A stretch of 64,000 nucleotides of DNA from Phocaeicola oris. GTDB lineage: Bacteria; Bacteroidota; Bacteroidia; Bacteroidales; Bacteroidaceae. Location: NCBI RefSeq assembly GCF_021295095.1, contig NZ_JAJLQX010000010.1, forward strand, positions 47,000 to 110,999, written 5' to 3'. Within the stretch, counting starts at the first letter, position 1. Every line of letters starts with the position of its first letter. Made by a program: the position numbers and the translations under genes. Shown here piece after piece: positions 20,009 to 28,764 of this stretch. Under the pieces are notes generated by a model. The model saw nothing but the letters and a program-made list of their open reading frames with translations, searched no databases and had not been told where the DNA came from.

Positions 20009-20476
20009 GTGTTGAAATATGTAAATACAGGGGTCGTCTTTCAGGAAATACCTGATGAGGTGACCCTTTCAATTAATATCTCCAACTGTCCATGCCGTTG
20101 TCCGGGATGCCATAGCAAATATCTGTGGGAGGACATCGGAACACCCTTGACGTCTATAGAGATAGATGCTATTATTGACAAATGTAATCAAGATATTACT
20201 TGTGTCTGTTTGATGGGCGGAGATAGCAACCCTTCGTATATCAACACGCTGGCAGAATACATTCATGTAACTCACCCAAAACTAAAAGTCGGGTGGTACA
20301 GCGGAAAAACAATTATTTCCTCTGACATTAATAAAAGTAATTTCGATTACATAAAAATAGGACCGTATATCCGTCACTTAGGAGCATTAAAAAGCAAAAC
20401 AACCAATCAAAGGCTATATAAAAAAGAAACCAATGGAGAATTTACCGATATAACATCTCGTTTCTGGAAGAAATAA
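20009..20476 (+). CDS. nrdG: Anaerobic ribonucleotide reductase activating protein
   Basis: A 155-residue radical-SAM protein that cleaves S-adenosylmethionine to place the glycyl radical on NrdD. The 4Fe-4S ligands are C27, C31 and C34 in CPCRCPGCH, the expected Cx3Cx2C pattern. A GGDSNP stretch follows, as in the family's SAM-binding region. The frame begins with GTG at 20009, with TTG at 20012 as the alternative and no nearby ATG in frame. It is 12 bp after nrdD and surely co-transcribed. A repeat element follows the stop codon. Confidence 0.92.
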   Translation: MLKYVNTGVVFQEIPDEVTLSINISNCPCRCPGCHSKYLWEDIGTPLTSIEIDAIIDKCNQDITCVCLMGGDSNPSYINTLAEYIHVTHPKLKVGWYSGKTIISSDINKSNFDYIKIGPYIRHLGALKSKTTNQRLYKKETNGEFTDITSRFWKK

Positions 20477-20579
20477 CTAACGTGAATCCGACGAATTTAA
20501 ATAATGCGAGCCGTGTATCAAGAACTCTTTTGAGGTGATACATGACTTTTTTGTCAACTAACCATAGCAACTGCTACTA

Positions 20580-20896
20580 CGATACGTAGGAACATGGAAA
20601 ACAATATGGATGAGTTACCATATTCTTCAGAAGTATTTCTCGTTTCACTTAAGTGATTCACTTGTTTCACCTATGTGATACACTTGTTTCACTTATGTGA
20701 TTCGCTTGTTTCACTTATGTGAAACAATAGAATTATCCGGATGAGTTGGGTAATTCATACGGATCACTTTTCCTCCATCTCTTTATGACAATTTTAATGA
20801 ACCTGACAAAAAGGGAAAAACACCTTATCAACATACTATAAGACCGTATTCTACCTTCGTAGGTTTCTACATAGCCTCTCTGTTATTTCATCGAAC
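20580..20896 (+). repeat. Dispersed 22-bp-array element, copy B
   Basis: This copy occupies most of the gap after nrdG. The left flank begins near CGATACGTAGGAACATGG (20580) and includes TTACCATATTCTTCAGAAG. The tandem units (TTAAGTGATTCACTTGTTTCAC and close variants) lie at 20649-20714, with partial units either side. A palindromic ATCCGGATGAGTTGGGTAATTCATACGGAT-like segment follows. The right flank has CACTTTTCCTCCATCTCTTTATG and GACAAAAAGGGAAAAAC, ending GCCTCTCTGTTATTTCATCGAAC at 20896. The flanks match copies C and D nearly base for base in places. The stretch 20477-20579 before it holds a short GGTGATACAT/GTGTATCA dyad and nothing else clear. Confidence 0.85.
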
Positions 20897-20908
20897 GTTG
20901 ATTAGTAA

Positions 20909-21673
20909 TTAACCGATAACGCTCAGAATAGCCTCATCTGAAGCATAGGGCAATAACTTATGCAAGTGTTCTATCATACGTAACTTAGACTGTAACGGAG
21001 TTCGTTTGACAATTAACCGTTCCGGTCCGAAAAAATCTTCCGGAGTACAATATCGAGCTACTCCCCATCCATATCGGTTACCTTCTCTATCATAGCTATA
21101 TTCAAAATCAGCAGTAATAATATAAGTTCCCATCTGTAATCGAGTAATAGCCCCATCAAAGCTTTCTTTTGTTGAACAAATTTTTTCTTTCTTTATCACA
21201 TTCTTTGTCTCTTCTTCGACCAAGCGCTCTATTGGAGTCAACGAACGATGTAATCTCGGCTTTACATATCCACAAGCCCTTTTCAATTCTTTAGAAAGCA
21301 ATGTTTTATGTTTTCTTAAAGTGTCTAAAATCTTTTCCTCATCAGATGTTATTTTATATAAGCTACGGCGATAATTCATAAAATCAGGAAACCAATCCAT
21401 GCTGACATACATGGCCTTTTTCTTATAAAACTTTCCATAAGCTACATCACCTTCAATAATAACAGGTCCCTTCCATTCCCAAGGACCATCGGTTTCATCT
21501 GAGAACCAGAGTTCCTTCGGAGTAAACTCAGCGATAGAGAAATCATCAATCTCATTATTAAAAAAAGGAAGAAATCCCATCTTATTAATAAGATGTTCCA
21601 TATTTCCTTTATTATAAATCTGATATTTCATACTATATAAGTTTCGATCCAAAACCTCCATCTTTTCCGCCAA
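20909..21673 (-). CDS. AlkZ-related protein, function uncertain
   Basis: A 254-residue soluble protein. Motifs such as AEFTPKELWFSDETDGPWEWKGPVI and the basic AKRACGYVKP-like middle (LSKELKRACGYVK) resemble the AlkZ-related proteins annotated in Bacteroides. These are distant relatives of winged-helix DNA glycosylases of the YcaQ/AlkZ group. I recognise the family only by overall resemblance and see no established catalytic motif. It lies 6 bp after the response-regulator gene and is probably the last gene of the receptor-kinase-regulator operon, though a DNA-repair role has no obvious link to that system. Confidence 0.5.
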   Translation of the reverse strand: MAEKMEVLDRNLYSMKYQIYNKGNMEHLINKMGFLPFFNNEIDDFSIAEFTPKELWFSDETDGPWEWKGPVIIEGDVAYGKFYKKKAMYVSMDWFPDFMNYRRSLYKITSDEEKILDTLRKHKTLLSKELKRACGYVKPRLHRSLTPIERLVEEETKNVIKKEKICSTKESFDGAITRLQMGTYIITADFEYSYDREGNRYGWGVARYCTPEDFFGPERLIVKRTPLQSKLRMIEHLHKLLPYASDEAILSVIG

Positions 21674-21679
21674 ACATAG

Positions 21680-22396
21680 CTAACTATTTGGCAGATTCTT
21701 CTTTAAGTACTGATCAAAGAGTTCTTTATAAGCATCTGTCACATGAATCACCTCATCTCCAATATAGATGCAATTATTTCTATCAACAGAACGAATTTTA
21801 TTGAGTGATATAATATAAGAGCGATGAACACGCATAAAATCATTCGAAGGAAGCATCTCCTCCACGGCCTTCATCGTCAGATGAGTAACCAATGGTCGTT
21901 TCTCATTTTTTAAATAAAACATTACATAGTCTTTCATTCCACAGACATAAATAATGTTTGCAATATCAACCCGCTTTAACTCTCCATCTACTCTAAGATA
22001 AATACTTTCGCGCAGGTCTTGTTTCTGCGAAGAAAGCATCTCAAACCAATTCTTTGCTTTCTCGACCGAAGCAAGAAACTTATTATATCGGATAGGCTTG
22101 AGCAAAAAGTCGAGTGCGTTAACTTCATAGCTGTCGAACGCATATTCTTTAAATGCCGTAGTAAAAATAATACGAGTCTCCGACGGAACCATACGCGACA
22201 ACTCCATGCCATCTAAATCGGGCATCTGAATATCTAAAAATAACAAATTGACAGGATGCGCCTTTAATTCGGTAATCGCCTGTACCGAATCATTATATGA
22301 GGCTTTCAACTCTAAGAAAGGAGTCCGACGGACAAAGTTCTCCAACAGACTGATTGCCAAAGGCTCATCATCGACGATTGCACATGTAATATTCAT
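21680..22396 (-). CDS. LytTR-family response regulator
   Basis: A 238-residue transcription factor. Residues about 1-120 form the receiver domain, with phospho-acceptor Asp in LLFLDIQMPDLDG and conserved Thr/Lys positions (FTTAFKEYAF, LLKPIRYNKF). Residues about 138-235 form the LytTR DNA-binding domain (YLRVDGELKRVDIANIIYV, FMRVHRSYIISLNKI). Its ATG overlaps the stop of the histidine kinase gene by 4 bp (ATGA), so the two are translated as a coupled pair. LytTR regulators usually bind direct repeats at promoters; the operon's own promoter near 26002 is a natural candidate target. Confidence 0.94.
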   Translation of the reverse strand: MNITCAIVDDEPLAISLLENFVRRTPFLELKASYNDSVQAITELKAHPVNLLFLDIQMPDLDGMELSRMVPSETRIIFTTAFKEYAFDSYEVNALDFLLKPIRYNKFLASVEKAKNWFEMLSSQKQDLRESIYLRVDGELKRVDIANIIYVCGMKDYVMFYLKNEKRPLVTHLTMKAVEEMLPSNDFMRVHRSYIISLNKIRSVDRNNCIYIGDEVIHVTDAYKELFDQYLKKNLPNS

Positions 22397-23418
22397 TGCG
22401 TTAAATTTTTAAGGGTAATTGTTACTTTATACATCTCGTCCTCTAAAATCTTCTCGAATGTATATTTTCCTTTATATAACAATTCTAAACGACGCTTTAA
22501 ATTGTCCAAACCTATTCCTGAGCCACTTCTGTTCTTATCATCTTTGGGATAATTGCTATTCTCACAAAGAAAAAACAGTTGATTACCATCCGTATGCATC
22601 TCCATCCTAATAACCGATGGTTTACTATTACTTACCCCGTGCTTGAAAGCATTCTCAATCAATGAAATAAAAAGAAGAGGGGCAATCTTAATCGAACCAT
22701 TTCGGATATCAAAGTCTGTTGTCACGGTAGTATTCGATCCACAACGTAACTTCATCAAATCAATATAATTCTCCATGAATTCTATTTCTCCGGCGACAGG
22801 AACAAAATCCTGATTGCTCTCATAAAGCGTATAACGAAGCAAATCGCTCAATTTAGCTATGCTGTCCTGAGCCGCGTCCGGATCAATCTGTATCAGGCCG
22901 GAGATATTATTCAACGTATTAAAAAGAAAATGGGGATTCAACTGATTCTTCAACCACAAAAGCTCTGCTTCCGTGTTCTTCTGTTGCTCTTCTTGAAGCA
23001 TCTGGCGCATCTCATTTACCTTCAAAACGGATCGTATTCCAACTGCTACAAAAGCAACAATAAAGTCTAAAATAAAAATAAAAAAGAATCCAAATAAAAT
23101 TGCGAATTGAGGAACTTCTTTCGGTATATTTGAGTAATCAACAAAGAAAACTGTAATATTTGCTAAAAGAATTACTCCTATATTTGCTAAAACAAACCAA
23201 CCATATTTCTTCTTCTCAAATAGAAACGGAGCAAGTAAATAGAAATTAACAAAGTAAACAATAAGGAAAGGATAAAGTGCCTGTATGGTTCTAAAAACGA
23301 ACTCAAATCCTCGTTCAAAATTAATCCCTGAAGAAAAACCTATCAGCCACATCAATAACAGAAGGGCTGCTATCAGCCCTATCTGTATATATAATATATT
23401 TCTATCTTTCTTTGTCAT
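22393..23418 (-). CDS. LytS-like sensor histidine kinase
   Basis: A 341-residue inner-membrane kinase. Four hydrophobic segments fill residues about 8-135. A short coiled coil leads to the His_kinase domain with phospho-acceptor His in LNPHFLFNTLNNISGL (about 180), then a degenerate HATPase (LFISLIENAFKHGVSN, SGSGIGLDNLKRRLELLY). It has no extracellular sensor domain, so the membrane region itself probably senses the signal. The gene overlaps its response regulator by 4 bp and follows the beta-barrel receptor gene by 27 bp. Confidence 0.93.
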   Translation of the reverse strand: MTKKDRNILYIQIGLIAALLLLMWLIGFSSGINFERGFEFVFRTIQALYPFLIVYFVNFYLLAPFLFEKKKYGWFVLANIGVILLANITVFFVDYSNIPKEVPQFAILFGFFFIFILDFIVAFVAVGIRSVLKVNEMRQMLQEEQQKNTEAELLWLKNQLNPHFLFNTLNNISGLIQIDPDAAQDSIAKLSDLLRYTLYESNQDFVPVAGEIEFMENYIDLMKLRCGSNTTVTTDFDIRNGSIKIAPLLFISLIENAFKHGVSNSKPSVIRMEMHTDGNQLFFLCENSNYPKDDKNRSGSGIGLDNLKRRLELLYKGKYTFEKILEDEMYKVTITLKNLTQ

Positions 23419-23445
23419 ATTACAAAGCTAAGAATTCTTTTTGAA

Positions 23446-25917
23446 TCAATTGCCTGAAATGTTATTAATCTGTTCACTTTCACTCTGATGCTCTATATAG
23501 TCATCATTCGAAATGTTCGACTTAATCTGCTTAGCCCGATGTTTGGTGTTTCCAAAACTCCAACTCACATTCAATAAAACAGCATTAACAGGTACACTCA
23601 CTTTCTGCGTGGTTTCAAAATTCTTTCCTTTTGAATAATTCTTAATATTCAACTTACCAAAGAACGGGGTCACACCTATGACAGAAACGTTCAACTTGTC
23701 TTTGCAGAACGACTTATTGACAGTGGCAGACAAAATATTGAATCCGGAACGATACCCCTGAAGTGTATAGCTCTTTGTATTAGACATTGCATTCACGCTC
23801 AATTGAATCTTTGCCGGCAATGTTTGCTGTACACCCACCATTGCATTAGCTTGCCAACCATGATTACGAGTATCGAGTACCTTACTTTGCAAATCAACAT
23901 AGCTAACTCCACCATTAAATAATATTCTGGTATTCTTAGTCAAAGACCAATTGACATAACTGTTCAAACCTGTTTGACGGTTCTTTACAATATTGCCATA
24001 AGTAGTGTTCAACAGATTATCTTGATAGAAATTATATTGTTCTATCGCATTGTTACAGAAGCTTTGACGGAACGAAAGATTCATCATAAACTTATTGCTG
24101 AACAGGTTATATACCATATTGATGTTATGAGCCTTCTCTACTTCCAAATCAGGATTACCATAAGTTAGAGAGGTAGGATTGGTACGATCAACATACGGAT
24201 TCAAGTATGAAATACCTGGACGAGAAATACGCATATTATAAGTTAACCCTAAGTTACTTGTCTGTGAGATAGTATACTGCAAATTAGCGGAAGGAACCAA
24301 ATTACCATAATTCTTTGTAAAGTCGGAACCGCTTCCAAATACGTACTTCACATCCTGCCAAGTATGCTCATAACGAAGTCCGCTCTTGAAACCAACTTTC
24401 CCAAACTGTCCTGCATACTCCGCATAACCGGCCAAAATACCATCATTATGCTTATAAAACATACTTCCCTTCTCATTATAAGTGTATTGTGGATCGGTAC
24501 CCAAGTAATAAAGTGACTTAGATGAACTGGTATGACTGGTATATTTCGCGCCGAAATCTAAAGTCTGCCCTTTTCCTAATGGAGTAACGAAATCTATCTG
24601 TCCAATATGTTCCTGCGTTCTGTTTCTGGAATTAGAATAGCGGTCGGTCAAATCAAGATATGTATTGCCTTCTTCATCAAAAACACTATAGCTCTTCGTA
24701 CGCTGAGGCGTTGTAGTATACATATAACTAAGTGTCATCGACCTATCTTTTCTTCCCAAATAACGTTGATAGTCTATGCTTCCGTTGAAAGATGTATTAC
24801 GCATCTTGCTGTTTTCCTTACTGGAATAGCCGAATCCATTTCCATAAATACCTCCACTCATTCGGGTACCGGCAAGTCCATCTTCGTTTCTATTATCAAA
24901 ATCCGTTATGCTGGCGGAAATACCTAAATTACTAATGGAATCAATATCCCAGCCCAATGAGATGTTACCCATGGCGAAGTTATTCTTCATGTTTAACTTC
25001 TGAGCATATTCCATTATAGATTTTCCATTGTCATCATGTTGGATACGATTCATATCCACAGTCATGTCATTCATTTTATTATGACTGTATAACATATTGG
25101 CACTCAATGAAACTTTCCCCTGCTGGGCACTGACATAACCGCTACCAACGTAGCCTCTGGTTCCGATCATTGCTCTGACTGTTCCATTATATCCGTCCAT
25201 GCTTTGCTGAGCCATCCCATTCTGCTTGTTCAGGATAAGATTTAACACACCGCCCACACCTTCTGCATCGTATTTAGCTCCCGGGTTGGTCACTACTTCA
25301 ATATTCTTCACTATATTGGCAGGCATGCTCTTAAATATCTGCGACGGGTTTGAACTCATCATCACATTAGGCTTCCCATCAACATAAACTTTAAAGCTAC
25401 TGCTTCCGTTCACTGTTATGTTATCCTGACCGTCTACAGTTACCATCGGCACTTTACGTAACATTTCTAAAACAGTATTCGACTTTGCGTCCACATCGTT
25501 CGACACATCGTAACTCATTTTATCAACCTCCATCTTAACAAGTGGTTTCTGAGCCACAACTTCAACCTCTTGCAACTGACGCATATCATCTTTCATGTAG
25601 AGTGTTCCTAAGTCGAGTGTTGCCTGACCATTCAACTCAAAGTTGCGAGTTACACTTTCTTTTCCCACAGAAGAAAAGAAAATGATAAAACTTCCTTTCC
25701 CGCTGACCGGTTGATTAAACGTGCCTTCCAAATCTGTTACCGACATGGCAATCGGTGTAGTAGTATCCTTTCCCTTAAATATCCGAATGGTGGCATAAGG
25801 CTCCCCCTCGTTCGTTAGAGAGTCGAGTAGAACACCCTTAACAACTGTCTTTTGCGCAAAAACCGACTGAACCAACATCAGCATTGCCAATGTAAACAAA
25901 ACTTTAAGATTCTTCAT
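23446..25917 (-). CDS. TonB-dependent-type outer membrane beta-barrel protein
   Basis: An 823-residue outer membrane protein with signal peptide MKNLKVLFTLAMLMLVQSVFAQ and Gln at +1. Residues about 25-110 are a carboxypeptidase-regulatory-like domain. A plug follows (EVEVVAQKPLVKMEVDKMSYDV, then PANIVKNIEVVTNPGAKYDAEG). The rest is a barrel of the OMP_b-brl_3 type. Its C-terminus is extended beyond the last strand (KHRAKQIKSN...NNISGN), which is slightly unusual. It is the first gene of an operon with a LytS/LytTR pair, so the receptor and the signalling proteins probably respond to the same ligand. The ligand is not known. Confidence 0.87.
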   Translation of the reverse strand: MKNLKVLFTLAMLMLVQSVFAQKTVVKGVLLDSLTNEGEPYATIRIFKGKDTTTPIAMSVTDLEGTFNQPVSGKGSFIIFFSSVGKESVTRNFELNGQATLDLGTLYMKDDMRQLQEVEVVAQKPLVKMEVDKMSYDVSNDVDAKSNTVLEMLRKVPMVTVDGQDNITVNGSSSFKVYVDGKPNVMMSSNPSQIFKSMPANIVKNIEVVTNPGAKYDAEGVGGVLNLILNKQNGMAQQSMDGYNGTVRAMIGTRGYVGSGYVSAQQGKVSLSANMLYSHNKMNDMTVDMNRIQHDDNGKSIMEYAQKLNMKNNFAMGNISLGWDIDSISNLGISASITDFDNRNEDGLAGTRMSGGIYGNGFGYSSKENSKMRNTSFNGSIDYQRYLGRKDRSMTLSYMYTTTPQRTKSYSVFDEEGNTYLDLTDRYSNSRNRTQEHIGQIDFVTPLGKGQTLDFGAKYTSHTSSSKSLYYLGTDPQYTYNEKGSMFYKHNDGILAGYAEYAGQFGKVGFKSGLRYEHTWQDVKYVFGSGSDFTKNYGNLVPSANLQYTISQTSNLGLTYNMRISRPGISYLNPYVDRTNPTSLTYGNPDLEVEKAHNINMVYNLFSNKFMMNLSFRQSFCNNAIEQYNFYQDNLLNTTYGNIVKNRQTGLNSYVNWSLTKNTRILFNGGVSYVDLQSKVLDTRNHGWQANAMVGVQQTLPAKIQLSVNAMSNTKSYTLQGYRSGFNILSATVNKSFCKDKLNVSVIGVTPFFGKLNIKNYSKGKNFETTQKVSVPVNAVLLNVSWSFGNTKHRAKQIKSNISNDDYIEHQSESEQINNISGN

Positions 25918-26001
25918 TTCTTTATTTATTTTTATTTGTTTCTAATTTTAAAGCGTCCTTCTTTTTAGTAATCACAAAACGCTTCGTTTTCCTTTCCGAT
26001 A

Positions 26002-26032
26002 CAAATGTAAGATGGGGTGAAATAGAAACAAG
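26002..26032 (-). promoter_or_regulatory. Probable promoter of the receptor-kinase-regulator operon
   Basis: On the minus strand CTTG (complement of 26029-26032), a 19-nt spacer and TACATTTG (complement of 26002-26009) fit the Bacteroidota consensus. They lie about 85 bp upstream of the receptor start. The rest of the 25918-26392 gap is AT-rich; only this promoter and the one for the divergent operon are seen. Confidence 0.6.
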
Positions 26033-26341
26033 TGACTTTTCGACGAGTTCCCCCGTCTCTTTCGACGAAATAAATTCGATAGAATAAAAGAAGTTTTGAA
26101 AATCATGGCCGTATCCGGACGTAGTATACTGATAATTAATAAATTATTATAAGAATCAGCTTTTATCTTTATTATAAAAAATAAGCATCTCATAAACAAA
26201 AGAAGTAATACATATTATCTGTCTAAGTGATATGTATCATTTGCTCAAATGAAAAACATCATTCATTAAACTCGCCTTTGTATCAATTTGATTAATAGTA
26301 AGAGTAAATCGACTAAATATTTTGACTTTTTCACCGAAATA

Positions 26342-26372
26342 TTTGGCTTTCTCTTTTATATCCCTACCTTTG
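26342..26372 (+). promoter_or_regulatory. Promoter of the DUF4254-GT9-InaA operon
   Basis: TTTG at 26342-26345, a 19-nt spacer and TACCTTTG at 26365-26372 match the Bacteroidota vegetative promoter exactly. The ATG at 26393 is only about 20 bp further on. Confidence 0.8.
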
Positions 26373-26392
26373 TGAAAAATAAACATTATATC

Positions 26393-26998
26393 ATGAAATT
26401 TGCAGAGTTTAGTAATCCAATTTTTGAGAAATCGATTCTTGATTATCATGTAAAAGATGACGTGGATACTCCAATTCTAAATCCGTATCCACTAAAAAGT
26501 ATAGAATATTATCTATACCTGAAGAACTGGATTGATACCGTACAATGGCATCTTGAAGACATCATTCGTGATCCGGACATCCATCCGGATGAAGCACTTA
26601 AAATAAAACGTAGAATTGATAAATCGAACCAAGATCGTACTGATTTGGTGGAACTTATTGACAGTTACTTCCTTGATAAATATAAAGACGTAAAAGTGTT
26701 GAACGATGCAACTATCAATACGGAAAGTCCGGCATGGGCTATTGACCGCTTGTCTATTTTGGCTTTGAAAATCTATCACATGCAAGAACAAGTCGATCGC
26801 AAATACACTACTCCGGAACATCACGAAGCCTGCGTGAAAAAATTAAATGTATTAAAGGAACAACAAGTCGATTTAGGCACTGCCATCAATCAGCTTTTAG
26901 ATGATATAGAAGCAGGACGCAAATATATGAAAGTATACAAACAGATGAAAATGTATAACGATCCTGCCCTTAATCCGGTACTTTACGGCAAGAAATGA
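26393..26998 (+). CDS. DUF4254 domain protein
   Basis: A 201-residue soluble, largely helical protein. I start it at the ATG at 26393 (MKFAEFSNP), because a longer frame from 26288 would run through the promoter. DUF4254 proteins are found next to lipopolysaccharide-core genes in Bacteroidota and have no assigned activity that I know. Here it overlaps a family 9 glycosyltransferase gene by 4 bp, followed by an InaA-type kinase gene. A role in lipopolysaccharide core assembly is inferred from this context alone. Confidence 0.8.
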   Translation: MKFAEFSNPIFEKSILDYHVKDDVDTPILNPYPLKSIEYYLYLKNWIDTVQWHLEDIIRDPDIHPDEALKIKRRIDKSNQDRTDLVELIDSYFLDKYKDVKVLNDATINTESPAWAIDRLSILALKIYHMQEQVDRKYTTPEHHEACVKKLNVLKEQQVDLGTAINQLLDDIEAGRKYMKVYKQMKMYNDPALNPVLYGKK

Positions 26999-28020
26999 AA
27001 CTTCTCGTTATCCGTTTTTCCGCTTTAGGCGATGTCGCCATGACTATTCCTGTGATCTATTCTGTGGCGAACAGATATCCCGATCTCAACATTACAGTGT
27101 TGAGTAAACAATTTGTTTCCCCACTTTTTACCAATTGCCCGAAGAATGTAACATTTCGTGGTATCGATCTCAGCCAGTATAAAGGAATCAACGGATTATA
27201 TCGCTTGTTCCGCGAACTGAAAAAAGAACAGTTTGATGCAGTCGCCGACTTACACGATGTACTTCGCAGTATGATACTTCGAATCTTCTTTAAATTGAGT
27301 GGCACCCAAACTGCTCATATAGATAAAGGAAGAGCGGAAAAGAAAGCATTGACGAGAATTAATCATAAAATTATCAAACCATTAAGGACCTCCTTTGAAC
27401 ATTATGCCGACGTATTTAAAGCATTAGGATATCCGGTCGAAATAAAGTTCGACTCAATTTATAAAGGAAAAGGTGATGCTGAACTGTTCAAATCAATAGC
27501 CAATTTAGATAAAAAGAATCATTGGATTGGCTTTGCTCCTTTTGCCGCCCACAAAGGAAAAGTTCTACCGATAGAAACAGTAAAATTACTCATAGACAAG
27601 CTCGCAGCAAACCCCAAAAATCAAATTTTCCTCTTTGGAGGCGGTGAAAAGGAGAAAATACAATTGGAAATACTGGCTGGTGACAGCGAACAGGTAACTG
27701 CCGTCGCTGGAAAACTCAAGATGAACGGAGAACTTGCCCTGATGAGCTATCTGGATGTACTTGTTTCCATGGACTCGGCAAACATGCACTTAGCATCATT
27801 GGTCGGTACACCGGTTATCTCGGTTTGGGGAGCGACACATCCCTATGCCGGATTTATGGGCTGGAACCAAAAACAAGAAAATGCAGTACAAATAGACTTG
27901 CCGTGCCGCCCATGTTCCATCTTTGGAAATAAGCCGTGCCATCGCAAGGATTATGCTTGTCTATACAAGATTCAAACAGATACTATCCTTCAAAAAATAA
28001 ATCATATCATTGAATCATGA
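26995..28020 (+). CDS. Family 9 glycosyltransferase (heptosyltransferase-like)
   Basis: A 341-residue GT9 enzyme. These enzymes transfer heptose or related sugars from an ADP-sugar onto the lipopolysaccharide core at the cytoplasmic face of the inner membrane. The N-terminal FSALGDVAMTIPVIYS and the C-terminal SMDSANMHLASLVGTPVISVWGATHP are the family's acceptor- and donor-site motifs. Cys-rich PCRPCSIFGNKPCHRKDYAC near the end is common in GT9. It overlaps DUF4254 upstream and the kinase gene downstream by 4 bp each, which indicates tight translational coupling. The donor sugar is not certain. Confidence 0.92.
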   Translation: MKLLVIRFSALGDVAMTIPVIYSVANRYPDLNITVLSKQFVSPLFTNCPKNVTFRGIDLSQYKGINGLYRLFRELKKEQFDAVADLHDVLRSMILRIFFKLSGTQTAHIDKGRAEKKALTRINHKIIKPLRTSFEHYADVFKALGYPVEIKFDSIYKGKGDAELFKSIANLDKKNHWIGFAPFAAHKGKVLPIETVKLLIDKLAANPKNQIFLFGGGEKEKIQLEILAGDSEQVTAVAGKLKMNGELALMSYLDVLVSMDSANMHLASLVGTPVISVWGATHPYAGFMGWNQKQENAVQIDLPCRPCSIFGNKPCHRKDYACLYKIQTDTILQKINHIIES

Positions 28021-28757
28021 AAGTGGTTATCAATCCGAAGTACGAATCCGAACGCCCGTTTATTGAACAACTACCTGTTATTTTTAAAAAAGAAGGTGAA
28101 TTCATTTACAATCAACGAAATCAGGTGAAACGATTCCTCATTAATGGTAATGAACGCATAATAAAAAGATATAAAACTCCCGGTCTTATTCAACGCGTTA
28201 TATATTCTACCATTCGAAAAACCAAAGCTCGCCGAGCTTTCGAATTTGCTAATAAGATGAGTAGCTTGGGAATTGATACGCCCGAGAGTATCGCATACAT
28301 AGAACAAAAAGACGGATTATTATTCAGCATAGGCTATTTCATTGCCAAAGCATGTTATGATAAAGATCTACGTAACGCTTTACGCGATCAGGATATATTC
28401 GATAAAGAATTGGCCAATCAATTAACCACATTTCTTGTATTGATGCACAAGAAAGGAGTGATGCACGGCGATTTAAATCTTTCGAATATACTATACAGAA
28501 AAGAAAACGACCATTATCACTTTACGGTAATAGATACTAACCGAAGCATCTTTAAAGAACACTTAACCCAACGGGAATGTTTGAATAATCTGAAACGTCT
28601 CACCCATCGATCAGATCTAATGGATTATATTATCCGTCGATACGCTCAACTTCGCGGTTGGAATGAAGAAGAAACAATTTCCATTGAGCACAAACTTGTC
28701 CATCGTTTCGAGAACAAAGGAAAATGGAAAACCTATTTCAAAAAACTTTGCCCATAG
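28017..28757 (+). CDS. InaA/WaaP-type lipopolysaccharide kinase family protein
   Basis: A 246-residue protein with a protein-kinase-like fold. The catalytic loop is GVMHGDLNLSNILY (about 148-161) and the metal-binding Asp is in VIDTNRS (about 177). Such proteins phosphorylate Kdo or heptose in the lipopolysaccharide core. It overlaps the GT9 gene by 4 bp and is the last gene of the operon. It converges on an LpxL-type acyltransferase gene only 7 bp away, with no obvious terminator between them. Confidence 0.85.
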   Translation: MKVVINPKYESERPFIEQLPVIFKKEGEFIYNQRNQVKRFLINGNERIIKRYKTPGLIQRVIYSTIRKTKARRAFEFANKMSSLGIDTPESIAYIEQKDGLLFSIGYFIAKACYDKDLRNALRDQDIFDKELANQLTTFLVLMHKKGVMHGDLNLSNILYRKENDHYHFTVIDTNRSIFKEHLTQRECLNNLKRLTHRSDLMDYIIRRYAQLRGWNEEETISIEHKLVHRFENKGKWKTYFKKLCP

Positions 28758-28764
28758 TCACCTA

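Noticed and set aside
25972-26199. Minus-strand 75-residue frame upstream of the beta-barrel gene
   Set aside because: It runs through the likely promoter at 26002-26032, is rich in Lys/Phe/Ile and has no recognisable domain.
26221-26265. Possible seventh copy of the 22-bp unit (AAGTGATATGTATCATTTGCTC)
   Set aside because: Only one imperfect unit, without array or flanks; it could be chance in AT-rich DNA.
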